From: CAWBVG01 sp963792175
Lineage (GTDB): Bacteria; Acidobacteriota; Vicinamibacteria; Vicinamibacterales; CAVVIG01
Direction: 5' to 3'
NCBI GenBank assembly: GCA_963792175.1
Contig: CAWBVG010000003.1
Location: 1 to 64,000 of the forward strand
Length of the DNA: 64,000 nucleotides
The position numbers were made by a program, and so were the translations under genes. Below are positions 7,508 through 18,600 of the stretch, piece by piece. The notes below the pieces were generated by a model. The model did no database searches and was not told the origin of the DNA. It saw only the letters and a program-made list of their open reading frames with translations. How positions within the stretch are numbered: position 1 is the first letter of the stretch; every line of letters begins with the position of its first letter.

Positions 7508-9946
7508 CTACTCGTTCCGCAGCGCCGCGACCGGATCGAGCCGCGTCGCACGCCTGGCGGGCCAGAACGACGCCAACACTGAGACCAGCATCAGCAACAG
7601 CACGATCGACGTGAGCGTCAGCGGGTCGCGCGTGCTGGTTTGCACGAGCAGCGACTTCAGCAACTGTCCGACACCGAAGGCGCCAGCGAGGCCGATCCCG
7701 AGACCAATGGCGAGCTGCACGAGACCGCGGCGGACGACGAACCACCACACCTGTGGCGCCTGGGCTCCAAGCGCCATCCGGACGCCGATCTCCTGTGTCC
7801 GCTGCGCGACCGAGTACGCGGTCACCGCGTACAGGCCGACGGCCGACAGCGCCAGCGCGATCAACGCGAAGATGGCGAACATCGAGCCGAACACGCGGAA
7901 CGGCCATCGCGCCTGCGCCAGCTGCTGATCCATCGTCTTGATGTCGAAGATTGGCAGGTCGGGATCGATGGCGCGCACCTCCTCGCGCATCAGCGACGTC
8001 AGGCCGGCCGCGTCGCCGGCCGCGCGAATCATCAGCATCGCGAACCCCGGAGCCTGCGACCGCAATGGAATGTAGGCCACCGGATCGGGCTGTGGCTCCT
8101 GCAGATTGGCTTGCCGGATCGACGGGGACACGCCGACGATGGTCACCCACGTCGGGATGGCCGCCCCTGGTACCAGCGCACCGTCTGGCGTCAGCTTGAT
8201 TCGCCGTCCGAGCGGATCCTCGCCTCCGAAATGCATCGTCGCGAACCGCTGGTTGATGATTGCGGTTTCATGGCCGGTCGTCCCATCGAGATCGTCGAAG
8301 CCGCGGCCCCGCACGATTCGCAAGCCGAGGGTTTCGAAATACCGAGGACCGATCATGACCTGCGTGACGGACGGCGCCTGTTCACCCGCCGCGAGCGGAC
8401 GGCCCTCGACCGCCAGGAGACGGCCGTTGCCCCCACCGAGCGGCATGTTGGTGGTGATCATGCCGGCTTGAATGCCCGAGATCCCGGCGATCCGCTGGTC
8501 GAGCCGCTCGAAGAACGCGCGCCGCGATTCAATCGTTGGATACTTCTGCGCCGGCAGCGCCAGGCGCATCGTCAGGAGATGTGCCGTGTCCACGCCGACG
8601 TCCAGTCGGTAGAGCGTGAGGAAGCTCCGCATCATCAAGCCGGCGCCGGCGAGCAGCACCAGCGTCAACGCCAGCTCGGCGACGATCAGGACGCTGGTCC
8701 AGCGGCGGGCCCTGACGCCGCTGCTGCCCGAGCGGCCGCCTTCCTTGAGCACTTCGTTGAGATCGGCCTTCGACACGTGCAGCGCCGGCGCAAGACCGAA
8801 CACGATTCCCGTGCCCAGGCAGACCGCCGCGAAGAATGCGAAGACCTGCCCGTCCATCGTGAACTGGATCCAGTACGGTTTGCCGACGTCCTGTGTCGCC
8901 GCGTCAAAGAGGCGGACGCCCACATACGCGAGCGCCAGCCCGAAGAGGCCGCTGACAATGGAGAGCAGAACGCTCTCGACGAGCAGCTGGCGCACGATCC
9001 GCCACCGTGTCGCGCCAAGCGAGATCCGGACCGACATTTCTCGTGCGCGGGTCGCCGAGCGGGCCAGCAGCAGGTTCGCGACGTTGGCGCACGCAATCAG
9101 CAGCACGAACGCGACCGCGCCCATCAACGACAGGAACACGAGCCTGATCGGGCCGCCGTTCTGCCGTTCGTTGAACGTCATGACGCTGGCCGTGACGTCC
9201 TTGTTCGTGTCCGGGTAGTCGTGGCGCAGCTGCCCGGCGATCGTGTTCATCTCCGACTGCGCCTGTTGACGCGTGACGCCGTCCGCCAGTTTGCCAAACG
9301 CTTCGACGTTGCGGTTGTCGCGCTTCTGCTCGGCGAGGCGCGGCAGGTGGGCGAGCGGCAGCCACAGGTCCGCGTTGTTCGGAAACTTGAAGCCTTCCGG
9401 CATCACGCCGATAACCGTCGAGACGATGTCGTTGATTTTGATCGAGCGGCCGATGATGGACGGATCGCTGCCGTAGCGGTTCTTCCAGATGCCGTTGCCG
9501 AGAACGACGACGACGGGGGCTCCTGGCCGATCGTCCTCCGGCAGGAAGTCGCGCCCCAGCTGCGGCCGCTGGCCAATCAACTTGAACGCGGTGGCCGAGA
9601 TGAATGGACCCTGAAACCGCTCTGGCGTCCGTCCTTCGTCGCTCACGTTCATGATGCTGCCGCTGAAGGCGGCAAGGCCGGAGAACGTGCGCGTCGCCCG
9701 GCGGTAGTCCTCGAAATCGAGATACGACATCCCGCGATCGCGCAGACGCGCGTCGCGGGTGCCGACGACCATGACGCGATCCGGATCGTTGATCGGAAGA
9801 CCGCGAATCAGGACGGCGTTGACGAACGTGAAGACCGTCGCGTTGACGCCGATGCCCAGGGCCAGCGCGATGATAGCCACGGCGGTGAACCAGCGGTCTT
9901 TCACGAGCAGCCGCACCGCGAACCGAATGTCTTGCCAGAGGTTCAT
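7508..9946 (-). CDS. MacB/FtsX-like permease of the acidobacterial ADOP type (copy 1)
   Basis: An intact protein of 812 aa. The start ATG at 9946 is preceded by GGAG. It has the full double-permease layout: a first membrane helix (AVAIIALALGIGVNATVF), a large periplasmic MacB-PCD domain, an FtsX three-helix core (VAFVLLIACANVANLLLARS), a second periplasmic domain, a second FtsX core (FALIALALSAVGLYAVTAYS) and the typical end PARRATRLDPVAALRNE. Such permeases lack an ATPase in the same operon and are thought to export or transduce signals, with unknown substrates. No padR gene is adjacent here, unlike copy 3. Confidence 0.93.
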   Translation of the reverse strand: MNLWQDIRFAVRLLVKDRWFTAVAIIALALGIGVNATVFTFVNAVLIRGLPINDPDRVMVVGTRDARLRDRGMSYLDFEDYRRATRTFSGLAAFSGSIMNVSDEGRTPERFQGPFISATAFKLIGQRPQLGRDFLPEDDRPGAPVVVVLGNGIWKNRYGSDPSIIGRSIKINDIVSTVIGVMPEGFKFPNNADLWLPLAHLPRLAEQKRDNRNVEAFGKLADGVTRQQAQSEMNTIAGQLRHDYPDTNKDVTASVMTFNERQNGGPIRLVFLSLMGAVAFVLLIACANVANLLLARSATRAREMSVRISLGATRWRIVRQLLVESVLLSIVSGLFGLALAYVGVRLFDAATQDVGKPYWIQFTMDGQVFAFFAAVCLGTGIVFGLAPALHVSKADLNEVLKEGGRSGSSGVRARRWTSVLIVAELALTLVLLAGAGLMMRSFLTLYRLDVGVDTAHLLTMRLALPAQKYPTIESRRAFFERLDQRIAGISGIQAGMITTNMPLGGGNGRLLAVEGRPLAAGEQAPSVTQVMIGPRYFETLGLRIVRGRGFDDLDGTTGHETAIINQRFATMHFGGEDPLGRRIKLTPDGALVPGAAIPTWVTIVGVSPSIRQANLQEPQPDPVAYIPLRSQAPGFAMLMIRAAGDAAGLTSLMREEVRAIDPDLPIFDIKTMDQQLAQARWPFRVFGSMFAIFALIALALSAVGLYAVTAYSVAQRTQEIGVRMALGAQAPQVWWFVVRRGLVQLAIGLGIGLAGAFGVGQLLKSLLVQTSTRDPLTLTSIVLLLMLVSVLASFWPARRATRLDPVAALRNE

Positions 9947-10264
9947 CGTATCTCCATGGTCTGGCTAACCGCCTTCGCCAAGGCTGCGGCGATCACCGAA
10001 GGCGCCGACGCTGACGAGCCCGGTTGCGACCCCGGATTGGTATTACGGTGCGAAGGCGTGAAGGGTTAACCGCGTGGCCGCGGACGGTCGAGGGCAGGCC
10101 GATAGCGACGGCGCACATCTCCCATGGTGAGACGAAGAAGGAGGAATGCGGGTTCCTGCTGTTGGCGGAGCCTGCCGCGCCGCGAAGCGAAGTGCCTGGC
10201 GCGAAGGCGGGCCTGCCGCGACGCGCGTAGCCACGAGCGAAGCGAGTGCTTGGCGAAGGCGGGA
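9947..10264. repeat. Intergenic region with dispersed 'gcgaaggcgg' repeats
   Basis: No gene was seen in these 318 bp. ccgccttcgccaag at 9969-9982 is the exact inverse of cttggcgaaggcgg at 10249-10262. Two direct copies of a longer unit, about 10166-10211 and 10209-10263, share gcctgccg, an agcgaag segment and gcgaaggcggg. A related unit lies inside hrpB at about 39041-39093, which suggests a dispersed repeat family. Confidence 0.6.
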
Positions 10265-11761
10265 TCAGGCGGTGCAGGTCGCCTGTTCCTGCCGGCGGCG
10301 CTCGCGGTACCTGGCGAAGACCGCTCGTTCGTTTTCGAGGCCCAGGACCGAGCGCAGCGTGCTCCCGGCGAAGGTATGCGACAGCATTTCGAGCGAGTGC
10401 CGCAGGACGAACAGCGGGCTGTGCCGGAACGCCGCCGGCATGTGTTTCACCTTCATCCAGCGCTCGGCGCGCCAGCGGAGAAACTCGATATCGTCCGCCG
10501 ACACGTGCTCGCTGCGAACCACCGCCGTCGTGCCGGTATAGTGCGACACGTCGTGATCGACGATCAGGCCGCGATCGCGGAAGTCTCGCGTCATCGGCGT
10601 ACGCGGATACGGCGTCGGGTGCTGGATGTATGGCCAGTCGACGTACTGCTTGGCAAAGGTGAGATTGGCTTCGATCGACGCCTGCGTATCGTCCGGGTTG
10701 CCGACGATGAGGCCGCCGACGACATACATGCCGTTTTCGTGCAGGTGACGGATCGCCTCGAGGCTGGCGTTCCCAATCGTCTTCCCCTTGTCGCGGTGCG
10801 AATTCTTCGCACGCGCCTTCAGGAACACCAGATCCTCGTCGAGGATGTTCTCGATGCCCAGGAATACGTAGCGGAAGCCGGCGCGCCGCATCAACGGCGC
10901 CAGCCGCGCACCGTGCTGCGCGAGCGGCGCGGTCATCGCCTGCACGGTGTAATCGAGATCGTCGAAGCCGGCGTCGACGATCGCGGTGCACAACTTCTCG
11001 AAGCGTTCGATGTCCAGCGTGATGTTGTCGTCAACCAGGAAAATCGCCTCGGCGCCGTGCGCGCGGGCATCCGCGATGTCCGCCAGCACGCGATCGATGG
11101 AGTACGGGTGAAAGTTGCGGCCGCGCATCTCGATGATCGAGCAGAAGCTGCAGTCGTAGGTGCAGCCGCGCGACGTTTCGACCACGTCGACGCGCCGTCC
11201 GAGCAGCGTGTAGCCGCGCAGAACGCGCGCGGCGCGGTTTGGCAGGCGCAGCGCGCTCGTCGCCAGAGGCGCGACGCCACGATCCCGATTGTGCTGAAAA
11301 CCGTCCGGCGTCCGGTACGACAAGCCGGCGATGCCCGAGGCGTCGCGGTCGTTTTCGAGCGCCCGGAGCAGTTCGCACAGCGTATGCTCGCCTTCGCCGC
11401 GGACGATGAAGTCGACGTCCGGCGACTGTGTGTAGGCATCGACGTCGAGGCTGGGATCGTAGCCGCCGACCACCACGCGGGTCGACGGCCGGAGCGCTCG
11501 TACCAGCGCGGCGATCTTCAACGCCGTGGCACGCTGGAACGTCATCACCGACAGGCCGACCACGTCCGGTGCAAGGTCTCGAACCATCCGCTCGACCGTC
11601 GTCCTGACCGATGACTGCACCAGGATGAGGTCCGCGACGGCGACGTGGTGGTGCGGATCGATGTTGCCCGCGAGTGACGCCAGCGCGCCGTTCGGCATCC
11701 GGATCGCGACCGGCGGCATGTGCTCGAACGAGTCGGGCATCGAGAGGAGCAGGACGTTCAT
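10265..11761 (-). CDS. B12-binding-domain radical SAM protein
   Basis: An intact protein of 498 aa. Residues about 1-140 form a cobalamin-binding Rossmann domain (MNVLLLSMPD, VGLSVMTFQ, VVVGGYDPS). The radical SAM domain has the [4Fe-4S] cysteines C200, C204 and C207 in GCTYDCSFC, with IFLVDDN downstream. Such enzymes typically methylate or rearrange unactivated carbons, and lipid- and secondary-metabolite-modifying members share this layout. The substrate cannot be read from the sequence. It is transcribed divergently from the DCC/lipase-maturation-factor gene with only 35 bp between the starts. Confidence 0.92.
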   Translation of the reverse strand: MNVLLLSMPDSFEHMPPVAIRMPNGALASLAGNIDPHHHVAVADLILVQSSVRTTVERMVRDLAPDVVGLSVMTFQRATALKIAALVRALRPSTRVVVGGYDPSLDVDAYTQSPDVDFIVRGEGEHTLCELLRALENDRDASGIAGLSYRTPDGFQHNRDRGVAPLATSALRLPNRAARVLRGYTLLGRRVDVVETSRGCTYDCSFCSIIEMRGRNFHPYSIDRVLADIADARAHGAEAIFLVDDNITLDIERFEKLCTAIVDAGFDDLDYTVQAMTAPLAQHGARLAPLMRRAGFRYVFLGIENILDEDLVFLKARAKNSHRDKGKTIGNASLEAIRHLHENGMYVVGGLIVGNPDDTQASIEANLTFAKQYVDWPYIQHPTPYPRTPMTRDFRDRGLIVDHDVSHYTGTTAVVRSEHVSADDIEFLRWRAERWMKVKHMPAAFRHSPLFVLRHSLEMLSHTFAGSTLRSVLGLENERAVFARYRERRRQEQATCTA

Positions 11762-11796
11762 GGCGCCTCCAGGCGGCTGTCGAAGAGGATATCACC

Positions 11797-13645
11797 GTGC
11801 CTCCTGACCGCCCGCTCGTGGTCTTCGACGGCGACTGCGGATTCTGCCGGTTCTGGGTCGCGCGCTGGCGCTATCGAACCGATGACCGTGTCGAGTACGT
11901 GCCGTCCAACGCCCCGGGAATGACCGAACGTCTCCAGGGACTCCAGCTCGACCGTCTCGCGCGCGCGGTTCATCTCATCGAGCCCGACGGTCGCGTATCG
12001 GCTGGCGCCGAGGCGGTGTTTCGCCTGCTCGCGTACGCCGGATCGCGCATGCCTCTGACGCTGTACACGCACGTCCCCGTCGTGGCCGCGATATCAGGCG
12101 CCGTTTACGACGTCGTGGCCAGTCATCGCGGATTCTTTACGAAGCTCACATGGCTTCTGATTGGCCGATCGCCCGAGCCGGCACGATACGCACTCTCGGC
12201 CTGGCTCTTCCTGAGACTGCTGGGGTTTGTTTATCTGACAGCATTCTGGTCCTTGGCCGTCCAGGCGCGAGGTCTTCTCGGCGAGGGCGGCATCCTGCCC
12301 GTGCGTCTGACGATGGACGGCGCTCGCGCGTATGTCTCTGCCATCCATCTCGGCGTCGATCGCTTCCGTCTGCTGCCGACGTTGTTCTGGTGGAGTACGA
12401 GCGACCAGTTTCTGATCGGCTCGTGCGTCACGGGTGCCGTACTGGCGGTCCTTCTCATCGTCGGCATCGCCCCTGTTCCGATTCTGGCGGCGCTCTGGAT
12501 CGACTATCTCTCGCTGTCAGTCGCGGGTCGAGAGTTCCTGTCGTATCAATGGGACGCGCTGCTGCTCGAGACCGGGTTCCTGGCGATGCTGCTGGCTCCC
12601 CTCGTCGTTCGAGAACGGCGCGACTCGCTCGTGGAGCCTCCGCGCCTCGCGCGCTGGCTGCTGCTGTGGCTGTTGTTCCGCCTGATGGCCGGCTCGGGTG
12701 CGATCAAGCTGGCGAGCGGCGATCCGATGTGGAGCCAGTGGACCGCGCTGTCAGTCCACTTCGAGACGCAGCCGCTTCCCACACCGCTCGCCTGGTATGC
12801 CCACCAGCTGCCGCTGTCGATGACCAGGGCGCTGACGGCCGCAGCGATCGCGATCGAGCTGCTCGCGCCGTTTCTCGTTCTGACGCCGCGCCGGTCGCGA
12901 CGTCTCGGGTTCGGGCTGCTCGCGGGCATGCAGCTCGTCATCGCGCTGACCGGCAACTACGCGTTCTTCAATCTGCTGACGATCGCGCTGTGCCTCTTCC
13001 TGCTGGACGACGACGCGCTTCGGCGTGTCGTCGGACCGTACCGTGTCGACGCGACGGCTCGGCCCGGACGGGCACGACGGATGATCTTGATCGCCGCCGC
13101 CGTCGTCACCGTGCCCGTATCGTGCGTGATGTTTGCCGCCAGCTTTCGCTGGTTGCCACCGGCCTCGGGTCTGGTTGCGCCGATTGCGGACGTCATCGGT
13201 CCTTTCCACAGCGTGAATACCTATGGGCTCTTCGCCGTCATGACGCCGACGCGTCCTGAAATCATCGTCGAGGGATCCGACGACGGCGAGCACTGGCTGG
13301 CGTACGAATTCAAGTACAAGCCGGGCGACCTGCGTCGGCGTCCGTCCTGGGTCGCGCCGCACCAGCCGCGGCTCGACTGGCAGATGTGGTTTGCCGCGCT
13401 CGAAGGACACGAGCAGTCGGCGTGGTATCGAAGCTTCTGCGTGCGACTGCTTCAGGGATCGCCCGACGTCCTGGCGCTGTTGGCGAAGAATCCCTTCTCC
13501 AGCCATCCGCCGCGATACGTGCGCGGCACGTCTGTACCGATATCGAATGACCGATGCGGCGACCCGCCGCGCAACCGGCGCGTGGTGGACGCGCGAGCTG
13601 CTCGGCGAGTATTCACCCCCGATATCCCTCAGGCCCGGACAATGA
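11797..13645 (+). CDS. DCC (DUF393) domain fused to a lipase maturation factor-like membrane protein, frameshifted
   Basis: A GTG start at 11797 is preceded by gaagagga. Residues 1-120 are a DCC/DUF393 thiol-oxidoreductase-like domain with DGDCGFC (C14, C17). A polytopic lipase maturation factor (LMF)-like domain follows, containing GREFLSYQWDALLLETGFL and GNYAFFNLLTIALC. One extra base near 13525 breaks the frame; removing it joins PPRYVRA to RLYRYR and gives the typical end GAWWTRELLGEYSPP at 13645. The repaired protein is 615 aa. Eukaryotic LMF1 helps lipases fold in the ER; the bacterial role is unknown, but the fusion suggests redox-linked folding at the membrane. Confidence 0.85.
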
Positions 13646-13766
13646 CGGCGTCACGGGTTGAAGTTGACGCCGCCATCACCGTTCCTCGTCGATCAACCGA
13701 AGCAGTTCTTCGCGCTCCGCGTCGCTGAGGCGGCCGTCCTTGACGGGTGGTGCTAGAGTACGCACC

Positions 13767-14189
13767 ATGGCGCAGAAAACCGACGCGGACTGGAAGGAGA
13801 CGCTGACACCCGAGCAGTTTCACGTGTTGCGCGAGCACGGCACCGAGCGCGCCGGCACCAGCCCGCTCAACTTCGAGAAGCGTTCCGGCACCTTCAAGTG
13901 CGCCGGCTGTGGCCAGCCGCTCTTCACGTCCGATACGAAGTTCGAGAGCGGCACCGGCTGGCCAAGCTTTTTCAAGCCGATTGAAGGCGCGATCGCCACG
14001 ACGACCGACAGCAGCTATGGCATGACCCGCGTGGAGGTCCACTGCGCGCAGTGCGGTGGACATCTCGGCCACGTCTTTCCCGACGGTCCCCGTCCGACCG
14101 GCGAGCGCTACTGCATGAACGGCGTCGCGTTGCAATTCGATCCGACAAGACATCGCTCGCAGCGCGGCCTGAGGCCTGCCCGGGCATGA
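13767..14189 (+). CDS. msrB: Peptide-methionine (R)-S-oxide reductase
   Basis: A protein of 140 aa that reduces methionine-R-sulfoxide in proteins. The zinc-binding cysteines are C45/C48 (CAGC) and C93/C96 (CAQC), and the catalytic C116 lies in RYCMNG. GTGWPSF and GHVFPDGP are family signatures. There is no signal peptide, so it is cytoplasmic. Its stop TGA overlaps the sulfatase ATG (ATGA, 14186-14189), suggesting coupled translation. Two MsrA genes lie separately at 36275-37555. Confidence 0.95.
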   Translation: MAQKTDADWKETLTPEQFHVLREHGTERAGTSPLNFEKRSGTFKCAGCGQPLFTSDTKFESGTGWPSFFKPIEGAIATTTDSSYGMTRVEVHCAQCGGHLGHVFPDGPRPTGERYCMNGVALQFDPTRHRSQRGLRPARA

Positions 14190-15607
14190 TCCGAATCATC
14201 ACCATCTGCGGGCTCTGGCTCCTCTCGCTCGTCGCATCGGGCGACGGGCGCGCACGCGCACAGACGGCAGCGCTGCCGCCGAATATCGTCATCATCCTGG
14301 CCGACGACCTGGGCTACGGCGATCTCGGCGCGTTCGGCAGCCCGAACATCAAGACGCCCGCCTCGACGCGATGGCCGCCGAAGGACAGAAGTGGACCAAC
14401 TTCTACGTCCAGCCGGTCTGCTCGCCGAGCCGTGCGGCGCTGCTCACGGGCCGTCTGCCGATCCGCAGCGGGATGTACGGTGTGTCCGCGCGGCACCGCG
14501 CCCAAAGTGTTCCGGGACAACGCCGCACAGGGACTCCCTCCCGAGGAGATCACGATCGCGGAAGTGTTGAAGCCGAAGGGATACGCGACGGCGATCGTCG
14601 GCAAGTGGCATCTCGGCCACCTGCCGCCGTTTCAACCGATGCGACAGGGTTTCGACGTCTGGTTCGGGCTGCCGTTCTCGCACGACATGAAGATGACCGT
14701 CGCCCGGGACAACGACTACGCGACCGCGGCCTACTACGATCCCAAGCCGGAGTACTGGAACGTGCCGCTGGTTCGGAACGGCGAAGTCATCGAGCAGCCG
14801 GCCGATCACCGGACGCTCACCAGGCGATACACCGACGAAGCGGTGCGGTTCATCGACGCCAACAAGGCGCGGCCGTTCTTCCTCTACTTCGCGCACAACA
14901 TGCCGCACATTCCGCTCGCCCGGTCGGCCGATTACGTCGGGCGCAGCGCCGCCGGCATCTACGGCGACGTCGTCGAGGAAATCGACGGGAGCGTGGGACG
15001 AGTGCTCGATGCGCTGCGGACGGCCGGCATCGACAGACGGACGCTGGTCGTGTTCACGAGCGACAACGGTCCGTGGCTGCCGTTCAAGACGCACGGCGGA
15101 TTGGCCGGTCCGCTCAGTCACGGCAAAGGCACGACATGGGAAGGCGGCGTGCGCACGCCGGCGATTTTCTGGTGGCCGGGCACGATCCGGCCGGCGACGG
15201 TCACGGATATCGGATCAGCGATGGATCTGTTCACCACCGCCGCGAAGCTCGCTGGCGCCGAGGTCCCGGCCGATCGCGTCATCGATGGCGTCGATCTCCG
15301 TGCGCGCCTCACCGGATCCGGCCCGAGCCCGCGCGAGCTGCTGTTCTTCTACTCTGACAACGAGCTTCGTGCCGTGCGAAAGGGCGCATACAAGGCGCAT
15401 TTCATCACCAGCGGCTCGTACAACGACGGCGAGAAGCGCGCCGAGCATGATCCGCCGCTTCTCTTCAACCTCGCCGACGATCCCGGCGAGCGCTACGACG
15501 TCGCCGCGAAGCATCCGGACATCGTGGCCGAGCTCGTCAAAGCGGTCGAGGCGCATCGGAAAACCATAAAGCCCACCAGGCCGCTGTTCGACGAACTGCT
15601 GAAGTGA
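14186..15607 (+). CDS. Secreted arylsulfatase-type sulfatase (two compensating frameshifts)
   Basis: A protein of 473 aa with a signal peptide (residues 1-26). The metal-binding ILADDLGYGD is near residues 35-44. The segment between about 14359 and 14490 is in the wrong frame: one missing C in the ccc run at about 14357 and one extra base near 14490. Restoring it gives the active-site VCSPSRAALLTGR, whose cysteine becomes formylglycine in this family. Downstream motifs are GKWHLGH and FTSDNGPW. It should hydrolyse sulfate esters in the periplasm or outside. The start overlaps the msrB stop. Confidence 0.9.
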   Translation: MIRIITICGLWLLSLVASGDGRARAQTAALPPNIVIILADDLGYGDLGAFGSPNIKTPASTRWPPKDRSGPTSTSSRSARRAVRRCSRAVCRSAAGCTVCPRGTAPKVFRDNAAQGLPPEEITIAEVLKPKGYATAIVGKWHLGHLPPFQPMRQGFDVWFGLPFSHDMKMTVARDNDYATAAYYDPKPEYWNVPLVRNGEVIEQPADHRTLTRRYTDEAVRFIDANKARPFFLYFAHNMPHIPLARSADYVGRSAAGIYGDVVEEIDGSVGRVLDALRTAGIDRRTLVVFTSDNGPWLPFKTHGGLAGPLSHGKGTTWEGGVRTPAIFWWPGTIRPATVTDIGSAMDLFTTAAKLAGAEVPADRVIDGVDLRARLTGSGPSPRELLFFYSDNELRAVRKGAYKAHFITSGSYNDGEKRAEHDPPLLFNLADDPGERYDVAAKHPDIVAELVKAVEAHRKTIKPTRPLFDELLK

Positions 15608-15673
15608 CACGCGCCGCTGTCACCTTCTTGTCAAACCTGAATCCGGCCGCTTCCGCGTATCCTGAGTGTTGCT

Positions 15674-18600
15674 GTGGCGTCGATCCGCCGAATTCGCGCG
15701 TGGCGAGCGATTGCATACGTGTCGTGTCTGACGTGCGCCGTGATCCGTCCGGTCATCCCCGGCGCGCAGGCGCCTTCAGGCTGTACCGTCAACGGTTCGG
15801 TCACGGCGTCCCGCCAGCCGTTACCCGGCGTCGTCGTGACGCTGCGCGACGGGCAGGGCCGCACGCTCGACGCTTCGTCCTCGGGCGCTGACGGGGCGTT
15901 CGTCGTCAACGCGCCCTCATCGGGCTCGTTCACGCTGACGGCGTTGCTGGTGGCCTTCGCGCCAATCTCGCGGGAGATCGCGATCGACCCGACATCGTGC
16001 GCGCAGCGCGTGGATCTGACGATGACGCTGGCGTCGCGCGCTGCGCCGGCCACTCCGGCCGAGGGACGAGAGGCGGCGCGCCCGCCGCTTGCGGCAAGGG
16101 GCGTCGGCGGGCGGGGACAGGCTGCGGCCGCAGCCGGCCGGCAGCCGTTCCAGAGTCTTGCGCTCGTCGCCGACCCGTCCGTGCGGGCCGAGCCGGAGAC
16201 CGCGACAGGGACGGCTGAAGCACTGCTGCCGCCCGGCTTTTCGATCGAAGCGTCCGCTGATTCGGTCACGGCGTTCGGCAACACTCAGGCAACCGCAGGA
16301 TTCTTCGGCCCCAACGGGCCTGGCAATTTCGCGGAGCGCTTCGGGTTCGGCAACGGGTTCGGCGATGCCGCGTCGAGCGACGCCGGCGGTCCGGGAGCGC
16401 GCGGCGGCCCGGGCGGCTTCGGCGGACGGGGGTTCGGCCCCGGCGGCCCGGGCGGTCCGTTCGGTCGCGGCGGCCGCGGCAATCAGATTCGCGGCGCCGT
16501 GTTTCAAAGTTTCGACACGTCGGCGCTGGATACCGCACCGTACCCGTTGAATGGTGCCGCATCGAAGCCGGACTATTTCCAGCAGCGCTTCGGCGCGACT
16601 CTCGGGGGCCCGCTGGTCATCGGCAAGCTCGTGAACAGCCCTCGAACATTCTTCTTTCTCAACTACACGGGCAACCACTCGCGCAATCCGTTCGACGAGT
16701 ATTCGACCGTACCGTCGCTCGCCGAACGTGGCGGCGACCTGTCGGCGTTTGGCGGAGTCCTTCTCGATCCGGTCACGCACCAGCCCTTCGCCAACAACCA
16801 GATTCCGGCGGCGCGCATCGATCCCGCGGCACGATCGCTGCTCGACCTGTTTCCCACGCCGAACCAGCCTGGCGATCGACAGAACTTTCACACGGTGACC
16901 ACGACCACCAGCCAGCTGGACGACATCAACCTCCGGTTCGTGCACGCCTTTGGCGCCGTTCCGCAGCGTGGGCAAGGTGGTGGGCGAGGAGGTGTCGCTG
17001 GCGGCCGCGGCGGCGGTGGCCGTGGTGGTGGCGGCGGGCGCCCGGGCGCGTCCAACTTGAACGTGACGATCCACTATCGCCACGCGGACAACACGTCCGC
17101 GAACGCGTTTCCCGCGCTCGGCGGCTCGTCATCCGCGAGCGCCTGGGATATTCCGGTGAATTACTCGTTCACCAAGAAGGGACTGACGCACTCGGCGCGC
17201 TTCGGCTTCAACCGTCAGCACGCGGAAACGCAGAACCTTTTCGGCGGTGTGCTGGATGTGGCCGGCGCAGCCGGTCTGGCCGGCGTGTCAACCGATCCCT
17301 TCGACTGGGGCGCGCCGAGTCTGTCGTTCAGCACCATCGCCGGCGTTCGCGACACGAACCCGACGATGCGGACGGACCGGACCTGGTCGGTTGGCGACAC
17401 GATCGTCAAGATTCGCGGTGCGCACACGCTGCGCTTCGGCGGCGACTATCGTTCGATCCACGCTGACAGCCGCGCTGACGCGAACGCGCGGGGCAGCTTC
17501 GTCTTCACCGGCTTGTACACGGGTGTCGACTTTGCCGATTTCCTGCTCGGTCTGCCGCAGCAGGCATCGGTGCAATACGGACCGTTGCTCGATCGTTTCC
17601 GTTCGCGATCGGCCGATGTGTTCGTGCAGGACGATTGGCGGGCGTCGGACAAGGTCACGGTCAATGCCGGTCTTCGGTACCAGTACTTCTCGCCGGTTTC
17701 CGAGGCTGACGACCGGCTCGCGACGCTCGACACGGCACCAGGATTCACCGACGCCGTTCGGGTGATCGCCGGAGCGAACGGCCCGTTCTCCGGCGCGTTG
17801 CCGGACACCATCGTCCGGCCATTCCGCTCCGGCTTCGCGCCCCGCGTTGGCATCGCCTGGCGCCCGAAGGCGGGAACCGTCGTCCGGACCGGCTACGGCG
17901 TCAACTACAACGCGGGCGCCTATCAGACGATCGCGCAGCAGCTCGCCGGCCAGCCGCCGTTCGCGGTCACCGACACCGTGCTCGGCTCGAGTCCAGCGGC
18001 TCCGCTCGAGACGGTGCTGCTCGCTTCCCAGCCGGCAACGACGACGAATACGTACGGCGTCGACCCGAATTACCGGCTCGGTTCCGTGCAGATCTGGAAT
18101 CTCGACGTGCAACGCGATCTCACGAGGACCATCCAGGCTGGCATCGGCTACACCGGAAGCAAAGGATCGAATCTCGACATTCTCCGCGCGCCGAACCGCG
18201 GACCGGGCGGTCTCTCGATTCCCGGGGTCGCTCCGTTCATCTGGGAATCGTCGGAGGGCGATTCGATCCTGCACTCCTTGACCGTCCGCCTGCGAAAGCG
18301 CCTCACGAAGGGCGTCGCCGTTGGTGGCAGCTACACGCTGTCGCGGTCGATAGACGATGCCTCGTCGATCGGTGGCGGAGCCGGGACCGTCGCGCAGAAC
18401 GACAGGGATCTTGCAGCGGAACGAGGACTCTCCAGCTTCGATCAGCGCCATCGATTCTCGGCAGACTTCACCTACGAGCTGCCGTTTGGCGCAAACAAGT
18501 CGTGGTTCACCAGCGGCAGGGCCGCGTCGCTGTTCGGCGACTGGCAGGTCAACGGCACGCTGCAGCTGGCATCGGGCACGCCGTTCACCGCACGGGTGCT

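Noticed and set aside
7640..10069. Long plus-strand open frame (809 codons) opposite ADOP copy 1
   Set aside because: Its predicted protein is Arg/Asp/Glu/Gln-rich nonsense typical of antisense frames in GC-rich DNA; the minus strand encodes a complete ADOP permease.
9993..10991. Minus-strand frame overlapping the radical SAM 3' end
   Set aside because: It is a different frame of the radical SAM gene with Arg/Ala-rich sequence and no independent support.
10124..11614. Long plus-strand open frame opposite the radical SAM gene
   Set aside because: The minus strand carries all B12-binding and radical SAM motifs; the plus frame has no recognisable domain and biased composition.
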